64,000 nt of DNA from assembly GCF_007565055.1 (NCBI RefSeq), contig NC_044559.1, positions 38,179,546-38,243,545 of the forward strand, given 5' to 3'. The notes under the pieces are model-generated. The model ran no database searches. It saw nothing but the letters and a program-made list of their open reading frames with translations, and was not told the DNA's origin. The stretch comes from Rhinopithecus roxellana. Its lineage: Eukaryota; Chordata; Mammalia; Primates; Cercopithecidae. Made by a program: the position numbers and the translations under genes. Of the stretch, positions 56,583 to 64,000 are shown one piece after another (the stretch's first letter is position 1; each line of letters starts with the position of its first letter).

Positions 56583-57294
56583 CAAAAATCACATTTTAAA
56601 AAAGCATAAGAGAGTTGTGGAAACAAGGAGAAGACAAAATTTCCAGAGTGGAAAGAGCCTTCCCTAGGTAAGCTGGTGGGCACCAGGCATCTTCTTCCCT
56701 TTGGGTATTTGGTCATCCAGTCATGGCTGCAGGATTGGGACATGGCCTATGTAGGGACTTTGCTTGGGGAAAGAGAAAACAAGAGAGATTTCAGTGGTTA
56801 TTTTGGGGCTAGCACAACAAATTAGAAACTAAAGGACACCAAACATGAGGCTGATTTTCTCATATGGAAAACGATATATTTTAGGGTGATGTGACAGACT
56901 GAGAAGCTGGGCTAGATAGAAAGGTACAGTGAAATCCCACTGTGCTTAGGAGATGGTCTTGCTAGAGAGAAGAGTTCTATCTCAAATATATGGAAAGTCT
57001 CCCCCTGAAGATGTTTGCCATATGTTGAGTCTATGTGTGGCAAGAGACTAAGGGCTAAGAGATCCTCTAAAAAGAAAATCTTTCATAACTGAGAAGACAG
57101 ACAACTACCAATCTCTCACCCAAAATACTATTCAAAGGGATAATGCTTGAGGGACCAGAAAAATTGCAAAGATAATAGGACTTAATAAAATTGCAACTTC
57201 CCCCAGTTCAATCTATAATTGAGGTCATCAGTACTTCACCTTATCTTCCAATGACAGGAAGGAGGGACTTTAACTGATTAAAGATGTCATCTGT
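56583..57294. other. Intergenic, no gene recognised
   Basis: Unassigned sequence after the AluYR. The first 90 bp may continue the coding-like fragment at 55.9-56.2 kb. Confidence 0.4.
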
Positions 57295-57602
57295 CTGGGC
57301 ACGATGGCTCACACCTGTAATCCCAACACTTTGGGAGGCCACGGTGGGCAGATGACCTGAAGTCAGGAGTTCAAGACCAGCCTGGCCAACATGGTGAAAC
57401 CCCATCTCTACTAAAAATATAAAAACGTTAGCTGGGTGTGGTGGTGGGTGCCAGTAATCCCAACTACTTGAGAGGCTGAGGCATAAGAATTGCTTGAACC
57501 CAGGAGGTGGAGGTTGCAGGAAGCCAAGATTGTGCCACTGCACTCCAGCCTGGGGGACAGAGCAAGACCCTGTCTCCAAAAAAAAAAAAAAAAAAAAAAA
57601 AA
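57295..57602 (+). mobile_element. Alu, plus strand
   Basis: From CTGGGCACGATGGCTCAC to a tail of about 25 A. Confidence 0.95.
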
Positions 57603-57609
57603 GAAAGAG

Positions 57610-58430
57610 AGAGAATCAAAAGGATATTCTAGATTTCAAAATTAAAACACACGAAATTTAAAACTTACTAGATTCAAGAGAATAAGGCAGGTCACAGACT
57701 AAGAGAAAATATGTGCAAAGACATGTGATAAAGGACTGTTATCCAGAATACACAAATAACTCTTAAATTTCAACAATAAGAAAAATTGCAATAAATATAC
57801 ATACCTACTATGTATTCATAAAAATTAAAAAAAGAAAAAATAACCCAATTTAAAAATGGGCAAAAATCCTGAATAAATGCCTCATGAAAAAAATACACAG
57901 CTGGCAAGTAAGCATATAAAAAGTTATTCAACATCATATGTCACTGAGGAATTGCAAATTAAAATGACAATGAAATATTCTTTTTTTTTTTTTTCCTTTT
58001 TGAGATGGAGTCTCGCTCTGTCGCCCAGGCTGGAGTGCAGTGGCCGGATCTCAGCTCACTGCAAGCTCCGCCTCCCGGGTTCACGCCATTCTCCTGCCTC
58101 AGCCTCCCAAGTAGCTGGGACTACAGGCGCCCGCCACCTCGCCTGGCTAGATTTTTGTATTTTTTAGTAGAGACGGGGTTTCACCATGTTAACCAGGATG
58201 GTCTCGATCTCCTGACCTCGTGATCCGCCCGCCTCGGCCTCCCAAAGTGCTGGGATTACAGGCTTGAGCCACCGCGCCCGGCCGACAATGAAATATTCTA
58301 TATCTCTATTAGAATAGCCAAAATGCAAAACACTAGTAACAGGAACTCTCATTCATCAATGGTGGGAAAGCAAAATAATACACCCACTTCATAAAACAGC
58401 TTGGCAGTTTCTTTCTTTCTTTCCTTTCTT
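57610..58430 (+). mobile_element. L1 ORF2/3' remnant, plus strand, split by AluYR
   Basis: Segments GACATGTGATAAAGGACTG, TATCCAGAATACACAAATAAC, AATGGGCAAAAATCCTGAA, GAATTGCAAATTAAAATGAC and, after the Alu, CATTCATCAATGGTGGGAAAGC follow the end of L1 ORF2. Many stops; no function. Confidence 0.83.
57981..58283 (-). mobile_element. AluYR-like element, minus strand, 16-bp target duplication
   Basis: It carries the monkey-type states (GTGGCCGGATCTCAG, ACAGGCTTGAGCC). GACAATGAAATATTCT occurs perfectly on both sides. It sits inside an L1, which dates the L1 as older. Confidence 0.95.
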
Positions 58431-58438
58431 GCTCTTTT

Positions 58439-58748
58439 TCCTTTTTTTTTTTTTTTTTTTTTTTTTGAGATGGAGTTTTGCTCTTGTTGCCCACGCTAGA
58501 GTGCAATGGCATGATCTCCACTCACCAAAACCTCCGCCTCCCAGGTTCAAACGATTCTCCTGCCTCAGCCTCCGGAGTAGATGGGATTACAGGTGCCCGC
58601 CACCGTGCCCAGCTAATTTTTATATTTTTGGTAGAGATGGGGTTTCACCATGTTGGCCAGGCAAGTCTCGAACTCCTGACCTCAGGTGATCTGCCTGCCT
58701 TACCCTCCCAAACTGCTGAGATTACAGGTGTGAGCCACCACGGTCAGC
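58439..58748 (-). mobile_element. Alu, minus strand
   Basis: About 26 T, GAGATGGAGTTTTGCTCTTG through GAGCCACCACGGTCAGC. Confidence 0.94.
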
Positions 58749-58959
58749 TGTGCAAGACCATCTTTTTCTGAAAGAATTGTCCTTTGCCCATAGCCCCTAC
58801 ATAGCAGACCACATGACTCTTGCCAGAGCAAAGCCAGTGGGGCCAGAGGTGGAGCCCCTACCCAAGAGGTGCCCAACTGAGGGCTGAGTGTGTGGGCTGG
58901 GTCAAATAAACAAGCTTTGGAGGGCTGGCTTTCACTCCTGCTCTACCAACTTTTTTTCT
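58749..58959. other. Intergenic, no feature recognised
   Basis: Short unassigned stretch between an Alu and a poly(A)-ended minus-strand segment. Confidence 0.4.
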
Positions 58960-59179
58960 TTTTTTTAAGACTTTATTTCTTCAATTTCCACAGTCTCTCC
59001 TAAAGTGATTAAACCTGTAGGCCATGAATAGCAAGCTGGCCATACAACTAGATTGTAACACAGCAATTGGATTTTAGGTACCAATGCTGTGTTCATGTAG
59101 GAGTGTAATTGGCTTCTCATTATTCTTAAAAGAGTTGGTGGGTTCTTTGTGACTAAGTAGCCCACCTCCGAATGCTAGA
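58960..59179 (-). repeat. Poly(A)-terminated segment of unknown origin, minus strand
   Basis: Read on the minus strand it ends GAAGAAATAAAGTC followed by an A-rich run (T-rich at 58,949-58,968 on the plus strand), as a reverse-transcribed RNA 3' end would. A short open frame runs into it but has no recognisable family. It is continuous with block A of the duplication described next. Confidence 0.5.
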
Positions 59180-59553
59180 GAGAAAGAGAGAGAGTGCGAG
59201 AGCGTGAGAGTAGGTGGTCGTCAGTTAAGCAGCCAGCAAATACTTCCAAGGCCTGCTGGGAGCCAGATGATGTGAGGGTACTAAAGGTCCCCCCACAGTC
59301 CCATGGAAGGAAAGGATGTAGATAGATGAATTGCTATACTTAAATATGGGTGCTGGATGAATTACAAAGTAAGATGCAAACTCTCTGTGCCTTGCGGAGT
59401 CAGAAGAAAGATGCCATGAGCTGGCACAGCCCATGCAGGGCTCATAAAAAAATAGGAGTTCACAAGATGGCAAAGAGAAGTAGAATAATGGCCAGCTGAG
59501 AGCAGATCAGCGCTAACAGGTCTCACTAAGGGCAAACTTTCTAGTTCCTGAGG
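59180..59553 (+). repeat. Inverted duplication block A, left copy
   Basis: About 370 bp recurring inverted at 61,278-61,642. Shared strings include TCCAAGGCCTGCTGGGAGCCAG (long match, part shown), GATGCAAACTCTCTGTGCC, AGATGCCATGAGC and CCCATGCAGGGCTCAT. It begins in a GA-rich tract in both copies. Family not recognised; an LTR is possible. Confidence 0.88.
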
Positions 59554-59560
59554 GTGGCAG

Positions 59561-59660
59561 GGCTGGACCTCACGATCCTGACTTTATCTACAATATTTCC
59601 CTTCTCTTGTGGGTTCTCACCCATTCTGGCTACCATCATCACATTGGCCCAACATGGAAT
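59561..59660 (+). repeat. Direct duplication block B, left copy
   Basis: About 95 bp recurring in the same orientation at 61,666-61,760, with shared ATATTTCCCTTCTCTTGTGG and ACATTGGCCCA. It sits next to block A in both places although block A is inverted there. Confidence 0.88.
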
Positions 59661-59810
59661 TCCAAAGTGACCTGAGTTCCTTTTGTTTTTAGGAGGGAGG
59701 AATTTGTTAACAGTCCCATAGGTTAGCCAGCCCCTTTTCCTTGGGAGGAAGGGAGATGGGTTAGGTGGAGGCCTCTTTGTGAAGCCTACATCCCTCTATG
59801 AATGAGGCAG

Positions 59811-59872
59811 CAGGTGGCCATCAGTCAAGCTGCCAACGAGCACTTCCAAGGCCTGCTGGGAGCCAGATGTGG
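59811..59872 (+). repeat. Partial third copy of block A
   Basis: AGGTGGCCATCAGTCAAGCTGCC through GCCTGCTGGGAGCCAGATG repeats the first 60 bp of block A in the direct orientation; it is closer in some positions to the inverted copy (CATCAGTCAAG, GAGCACTTCC). Confidence 0.85.
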
Positions 59873-59944
59873 CAATGGAGCTCACACTGGTTGCTGCTGC
59901 TGCTGCTGCAGCACCTGGGGAGGCCGTGCTTTCCCTGCCTGTCA

Positions 59945-60248
59945 CAGTCACCTGTGCTGTTATAACAAAGTGCCCCAGACTGGGTAATTGATAAAGAACA
60001 GAACTTTATTGCTCACAGTAGTTCTGGAGGCTGGAAGTGTAGGTGCAAGGTGACGCCAGGTGTGGTGTTGGGTGAAGACTTTCTCCACTGATGGCACCCT
60101 CTTGTGGCAGCATCCTTCCATGGCGGAAGGCAGAAGGCAGAAGGGCAAAAAAGGCCTGGCTAGTTCTCTCCAGCCCTTTTATAAAGGCACTAATTCTATT
60201 TGTGAGGGCTCCACCTTCATGATTTAATCACCTCCCAAACGTCCCTTT

Positions 60249-60303
<55 letters not shown>

Positions 60304-60680
60304 TTTTTTGAGACGGAGTCTGGCTCTGTCGCCCAGGCTGGAGTGCAGTGGCCGGATCTCAGCTCACTGCAAGCTCCGCCTCCCGGGTTTATGCCATTCT
60401 CCTGCCTCAGCCTCCCGAGTAGCTGGGACTACAGGCGCCCGCCACCTCGCCCGGCTAGTTTTTTGTATTTTTTTAGTAGAGACGGGGTTTCACCGTGTTA
60501 GCCAAGATGGTCTCGATCTCCTGACCTCGTGATCCGCCCGTCTCGGCCTCCCAAAGTGCTGGGATTACAGGCTTGAGCCACCGTGCCCGGCCCCATTTCT
60601 TAATACTAAACATTGGGTCTCAGATTCTAATATATGAATTTTGAGGGGACACATACATTCACACCGTAGCACTCCCCAAT
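59945..60680 (-). mobile_element. MaLR-like LTR, minus strand, split by an AluYR
   Basis: The plus strand shows AAGTGCCCCAGACTGGGTAATTG, AACTTTATTGCTCACAG, CATCCTTCCATGGCGGAAGG, then after the Alu CATTGGGTCTCAGATTC and TTTTGAGGGGACACATACATTC. Old LTR complement, no coding capacity. Confidence 0.7.
60245..60593 (-). mobile_element. AluYR-like element with (TTTA)n tail, minus strand
   Basis: A tail of about 14 TTTA units, GAGACGGAGTCTGGCTCTG, GTGGCCGGATCTCAG, CGGCTAGTTTTTTG, ACAGGCTTGAGCCACC. It interrupts the LTR, and the low divergence implies a recent insertion. Confidence 0.94.
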
Positions 60681-60798
60681 CCTGGATTAGATGGATTCAT
60701 CTTTGGCTGCCAGAACATTACCCGCTTTCTCCACTGTGTGCACCGTACCTGCCTGGAGTGAGGCACCCCATTAGGTCTCAGGCCACAGGAGGTGGCTG

Positions 60799-61173
60799 TG
60801 TTAGTCTGTTTTCATACTGCTATAAAGAACTGCTCGAAACTGGGTAATTCAGAAAGGGAAGAGGTTTAATTGACTCACAGTTCCACATGACTGGGGAAGC
60901 CTCAGGAAACTTAGGATCATGGTGGAAAGTGAAGGGGAAGCAAGGACATTCTTCACAAGGCGGCAGGAGGGAAAACGAACACAGGAGAAACTACCAAACA
61001 CTATAAAAGCATCAGATCTCATGAGAACTCGCTAGCACGAGAACAGCACAGGGGAACCCCACGATTCAATCACCTCCACCTGGTCTCTCCTTTGACATGT
61101 GGGGATTATGGGGGTTATGGGGGATTATGATTCAAGATGAAACTTTGGGTGGGGACACAGTCAAACTGTATCA
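60799..61173 (-). mobile_element. MST/THE1-like MaLR LTR, minus strand
   Basis: The plus strand runs from GTTAGTCTGTTTTCATACTGC through AGAGGTTTAATTGACTCACAG, GGAAGCCTCAGGAAACTTAGG, CATCAGATCTCATGAGAAC and CACCTCCACCTGGTCTCTCC to GGTGGGGACACAGTCAAAC. Near-complete LTR complement, with a small local duplication of GGGGATTATGGG. Confidence 0.82.
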
Positions 61174-61277
61174 GTGGCTTTAAAGCTTGATTTTATCTTA
61201 TCTGCACCTTGTGCAACCCGTGTGCTCTGCAAAAGGACGGCTCATATAGAGGGGAAAATACTTGTTATCATTTCCAT

Positions 61278-61642
61278 CCTCAGGAACTAGAAAGTCTGCC
61301 CTTAGTGAGACCTGTTAGCACTGGTCCGCTCTCAGGGGGCCACTATTCTACTTCTCTTTGCCATCCTGTGAACTCCTTTTTTAATGAGCCCTGCATGGGC
61401 TGTGCTGGCTCATGGCATCTTTCTTCTGACTCTGCAAGGCACAGAGAGTTTGCATCTTACTTTATAATTCATCCTGCACCCATATTTAAGTATAGCTATT
61501 CATCTACCTACATCCTTTCCTTCCATGGGACTGTGGGGGACCTTTAGTACCCTCACATCATCTGGTTCCCAGCAGGCCTTGGAAGTGCTTGTTGGCTGCT
61601 TGACTGATGGCCACCTGCTCTCTCTCGCTCTCTCTCTCTCTG
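61278..61642 (-). repeat. Inverted duplication block A, right copy
   Basis: Reverse complement of 59,180-59,553. It includes GAACTAGAAAGTCTGCCC at its left end and the TC-rich tract at 61,616-61,642 at its right end. Confidence 0.88.
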
Positions 61643-61665
61643 ACAGGCATGTAGTGCAGAGGAGT

Positions 61666-61760
61666 GGCTGGACATCACGGTCCTGACTTTATCCACAATA
61701 TTTCCCTTCTCTTGTGGGTTCTTACCCATTCTTGCCACCATCATTACATTGGCCCAAATG
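61666..61760 (+). repeat. Direct duplication block B, right copy
   Basis: Same orientation as 59,561-59,660. It is followed by AATAAAAACTG at about 61,807, resembling a poly(A) signal. Confidence 0.88.
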
Positions 61761-62186
61761 TGGCCAAATGACTCTTGTATACTTGAGACAAGACTGGAAT
61801 GTTTCAATAAAAACTGAAACTGGGAAATAGACACACGGAGTTACACACAACTAGATAATCTGCCTAGTAATGTGCTGGAGTTCACTTACCTTCAGCTTGT
61901 GGCTCATCAGTGTCCCTCCCTCCCAGCTCCCTGTTACTTTCTAGATGCTGCATGACATTGTGATACCCACCATCGAGGAGGATGGGGACGCAGGGGTCTG
62001 TGAAGTCATTCTGTACACTATTCTAGATACTCGAAGTATTTTTGAAAAGACTTAAAATGAGAAGTAAAAATACATTTTCAGACTTTCACCATCTAACACT
62101 TTTCTCCATTAACACTGACCTCACATGCATTAAATAACACTTAGAATGCCTTACCTAAAAAGTAACAAATAACTTGACTACTTGCT
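61761..62186. other. Intergenic, no gene recognised
   Basis: Unassigned sequence. No known repeat or coding signal. Confidence 0.4.
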
Positions 62187-62476
62187 TTTTTTTTTTTTAA
62201 GATGGAGTCTCACTCTGTCGCCCAGGCTGGGGTGCAGTGGTGCGATCTTGGCTCACTGCAAACTCTGCCTCCTGGGTTCACATCCTTCTCCTGCCTCAGC
62301 CTCCAGAGTAGCTGGAACTACAGGCACCCGCCACCATACCTGGCTAATTTTGTATTTTTAGTAGAGATGGGGTTTCACCGTGTTAGCCAGGATGATCTCG
62401 ATCTCCTGACCTCGTGATCTACCCGCCTCGGCCTCCCAAAATTCTGGGATTACAGGCATTAGCCACCACACCCGGC
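62187..62476 (-). mobile_element. AluY/S-like, minus strand
   Basis: T run, GATGGAGTCTCACTCTGTC through GCCACCACACCCGGCC. Confidence 0.95.
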
Positions 62477-62498
62477 CACTCATTCTTATATTTAAACT

Positions 62499-62806
62499 TT
62501 TTTTTTTTTTTGAGATAAAGTCTCGCTCTGTCACCCAGGCTGGAGGGCAGTGGCACGATCTCAGCTTACTGAAACTTCTACCTTCCAGGTTCAAATGATT
62601 TTCATGCCTCAACCTCCCGAGTAGCTGGGATTACAGGTATGTGCCACCAATTGTTTGTATTTTTAGCAGCCAATTTCTTTGTATTTTTAGTGGAGACGGT
62701 GTTTCACCATGTTGGTCAGGCTGGTCTCGAGCTACTGGCCTCAAGTAATCTGCCCACCTCAGCCTCCCAAACTGCTGCAATTATAGGCATGAGCCACTGC
62801 ACCTGG
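62499..62806 (-). mobile_element. Alu, minus strand, with small internal duplication
   Basis: GAGATAAAGTCTCGCTCTG through GAGCCACTGCACCTGGCC. A TTTGTATTTTTAG segment occurs twice around 62,653-62,691, separated by CAGCCAATTTC, an internal duplication. Confidence 0.92.
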
Positions 62807-62824
62807 CCCTAAAAATTAATTCTT

Positions 62825-63465
62825 GCCTTGAATCAAGAATCACAGGAGCACACTAAGCTGTTTTTCAAAAGTAACTGCCAGGAAAGACATACCGTATTTA
62901 TGGATTGAAAGATTCAACACAGTAAAGATGCTGCATCTGCCCATATTGATCTATAGATTTCATGTAATCCCTATCAAAATCTCAGCAAGGTTTTATGTAT
63001 ACATAGATAAGACGATTTTTAAATTTATAGGAAAAAGCCTTAAAAACAGTTAAAACAATCTTGAAAAGAGAATAAGGCAGGAGAAATCACTCTTTCTGAC
63101 ATTAAGACCTACTACACAGCTACAGGAATTAGAAAGTGTGCTATTGGTGAAGGGCTATGTGCTATTGATGCATTGGTCAACGGAACAGAATAGAAAACCC
63201 AGAAACAGACCCACACAAATATGTTCAACAGATTTTCCAGAAAGGTGAAAAACAAATTCAATGCAGTGAAGATAACCTTCTCAACAAACGAAGCCCGAGC
63301 AATCGGGTATCCGTAGGGTAAAAACGTGAAGCTTGACCTCACACTTTACCAGAAATTAACTCAGAATGGATCACTGACTGAAATGTAAAACACAAAATCA
63401 TAGAACTTTTGAGAAGATGATAGCAGAAAACCTTGGGCATTCAGGGCTAGGCAAATAATTTTTAC
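62825..63465 (+). mobile_element. L1 ORF2 remnant, plus strand
   Basis: Segments GATTGAAAGATTCAACACAG, CCCTATCAAAATCTCAGCAAGG, CTACACAGCTACAGGAATTAG, ACGGAACAGAATAGAAAACCC and AGACCCACACAAATATG follow late L1 ORF2. Frames are broken; no function. Confidence 0.88.
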
Positions 63466-63828
63466 ACTTGACTCATCTGGGAGGCTGCATACAGATGGAG
63501 GGTGGGAGCAGGACGTGCAGGGAGACTGGTTTGCTCAAGGCTTGCAGATCTTGCCTTCTCTTTCTTCAGGGTGGTATAGGTGCAATGAAGCATTTGCCCC
63601 TTTCTATTTCAAATGGAAAATTATACAACTACATGTCGTCTTCACTTTTTCCCATCTCCAGAACTCTAGGCTCTGCAGTGTTAGAATTCTTGGTCCCTAA
63701 GGGGGACACACTCATCTGGAAACCCAGCAAGGGGTGCATTGAATACACCTTATGACTGCTCCCTGGGCACTTTGAAATCCTTGTGTCCAGGAACTAGCAG
63801 GTAAGAAAATGAGTGGCCATCTTGTCAG
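63466..63828. other. Unclassified sequence between L1 and LTR
   Basis: No confident family. The stretch near 63,690-63,800 (GGTCCCTAAGGGGGACACAC and CCTTGTGTCCAGGAACTAGC) could belong to retroviral internal sequence next to the LTR, but this is not established. Confidence 0.3.
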
Positions 63829-64000
63829 GGGCCGGTATGTTTTCACTGTGTCCCACCCAAACCTCCTCTTGAATTGTAAGTCCCACAACCCCCATGTGTC
63901 ATGGGAGGGACCAGATGGAGACAATTGAATCATGGGGTGGTTTCCCCCATCCTGTTCTCACGATAGTTTGTTCTTACAAGATCTGATGGTTTTATGCGGG
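63829..64000 (+). mobile_element. MST/THE1-like MaLR LTR, plus strand, cut by the window edge
   Basis: GGTATGTTTTCACTGTGTCCC, TTGAATTGTAAGTCCCAC, GTCATGGGAGGGACC, AATTGAATCATGGGG, GTTCTCACGATAG and GATCTGATGGTTTTAT match the start of this LTR group as I remember it. The element continues beyond 64,000. Confidence 0.82.

Noticed and set aside
59802..59987. Open frame with a Cys run (CCCCCC) near 59,895
   Set aside because: It is produced by a short GCT/CTG repeat inside duplicated and LTR-derived DNA; there is no gene structure.
9113..62612. Numerous open frames with strings like SCLSLPSSWDYR or VSHRAWPG
   Set aside because: These are translations of Alu elements and do not indicate genes.
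63466..64000. Start of KCNK18 at the right edge
   Set aside because: From the human map this potassium-channel gene should begin close to this point, but the last 500 bp are L1-adjacent sequence and an LTR with no channel coding sequence.
1..64000. tRNA, rRNA, CRISPR or operon-type features
   Set aside because: None seen. The tRNA-related sequences present are decayed MIR SINEs.

Overview
The window is nuclear DNA from a primate, most likely an Old World monkey (Cercopithecidae). It is dense in Alu elements. At least four copies (about 20.8, 56.3, 58.0 and 60.3 kb) share sequence states I associate with the cercopithecoid AluYR lineage rather than human AluY: a GGCCGGATCTCAG start, CGGCTAGTTTTTTG in the middle, and GGCTTGAGCC near the end. 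L1, MaLR/ERV LTR, L2, MIR and hAT relics complete a normal mammalian repeat background. There are no operons, CRISPR arrays or prokaryotic features.

The only protein-coding gene I can support is VAX1 (ventral anterior homeobox 1), complete on the minus strand with three coding exons: 6080-5840, 4684-4497 and 2611-2039. Together they give a 333-residue protein with a 60-residue homeodomain. The exons lie in a broad CpG island. The 3' UTR ends near an AATAAA signal at 1353-1358. From memory of the human 10q25.3 map, SHTN1 lies beyond the left edge and KCNK18 just beyond the right edge; neither is visible here.

From 6.5 to 9 kb lies a GC-rich upstream flank with a candidate conserved non-coding block. 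From 9 to 25 kb the sequence is gene-free and full of Alu, MLT1 and LTR copies plus microsatellites. From 25 to 40 kb there is no recognisable Alu at all. That interval contains three GC/CpG-rich blocks (about 30.2-31.3, 32.5-33.7 and 34.9-36.4 kb) and, on the minus strand at 35,008-35,091, an excellent hairpin that I identify as the orthologue of human MIR3663. This looks like a developmental regulatory landscape upstream of VAX1. From 40 to 64 kb the sequence is again repeat-rich and gene-free.

Observations most worth following up are: the MIR3663 orthologue with paired compensatory changes; a 40-bp retroposed insertion with a perfect 17-bp target duplication (44.1 kb); two local inverted duplications (51.2/53.2 kb and 59.2/61.3 kb, the second internally rearranged); the 15-kb Alu-free interval; and CTCF-like motifs at 35.6 and 42.7-43.8 kb. 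I found no convincing new gene system. Family and subfamily names of repeats, and all human comparisons, rest on recognition from memory, not on a search.
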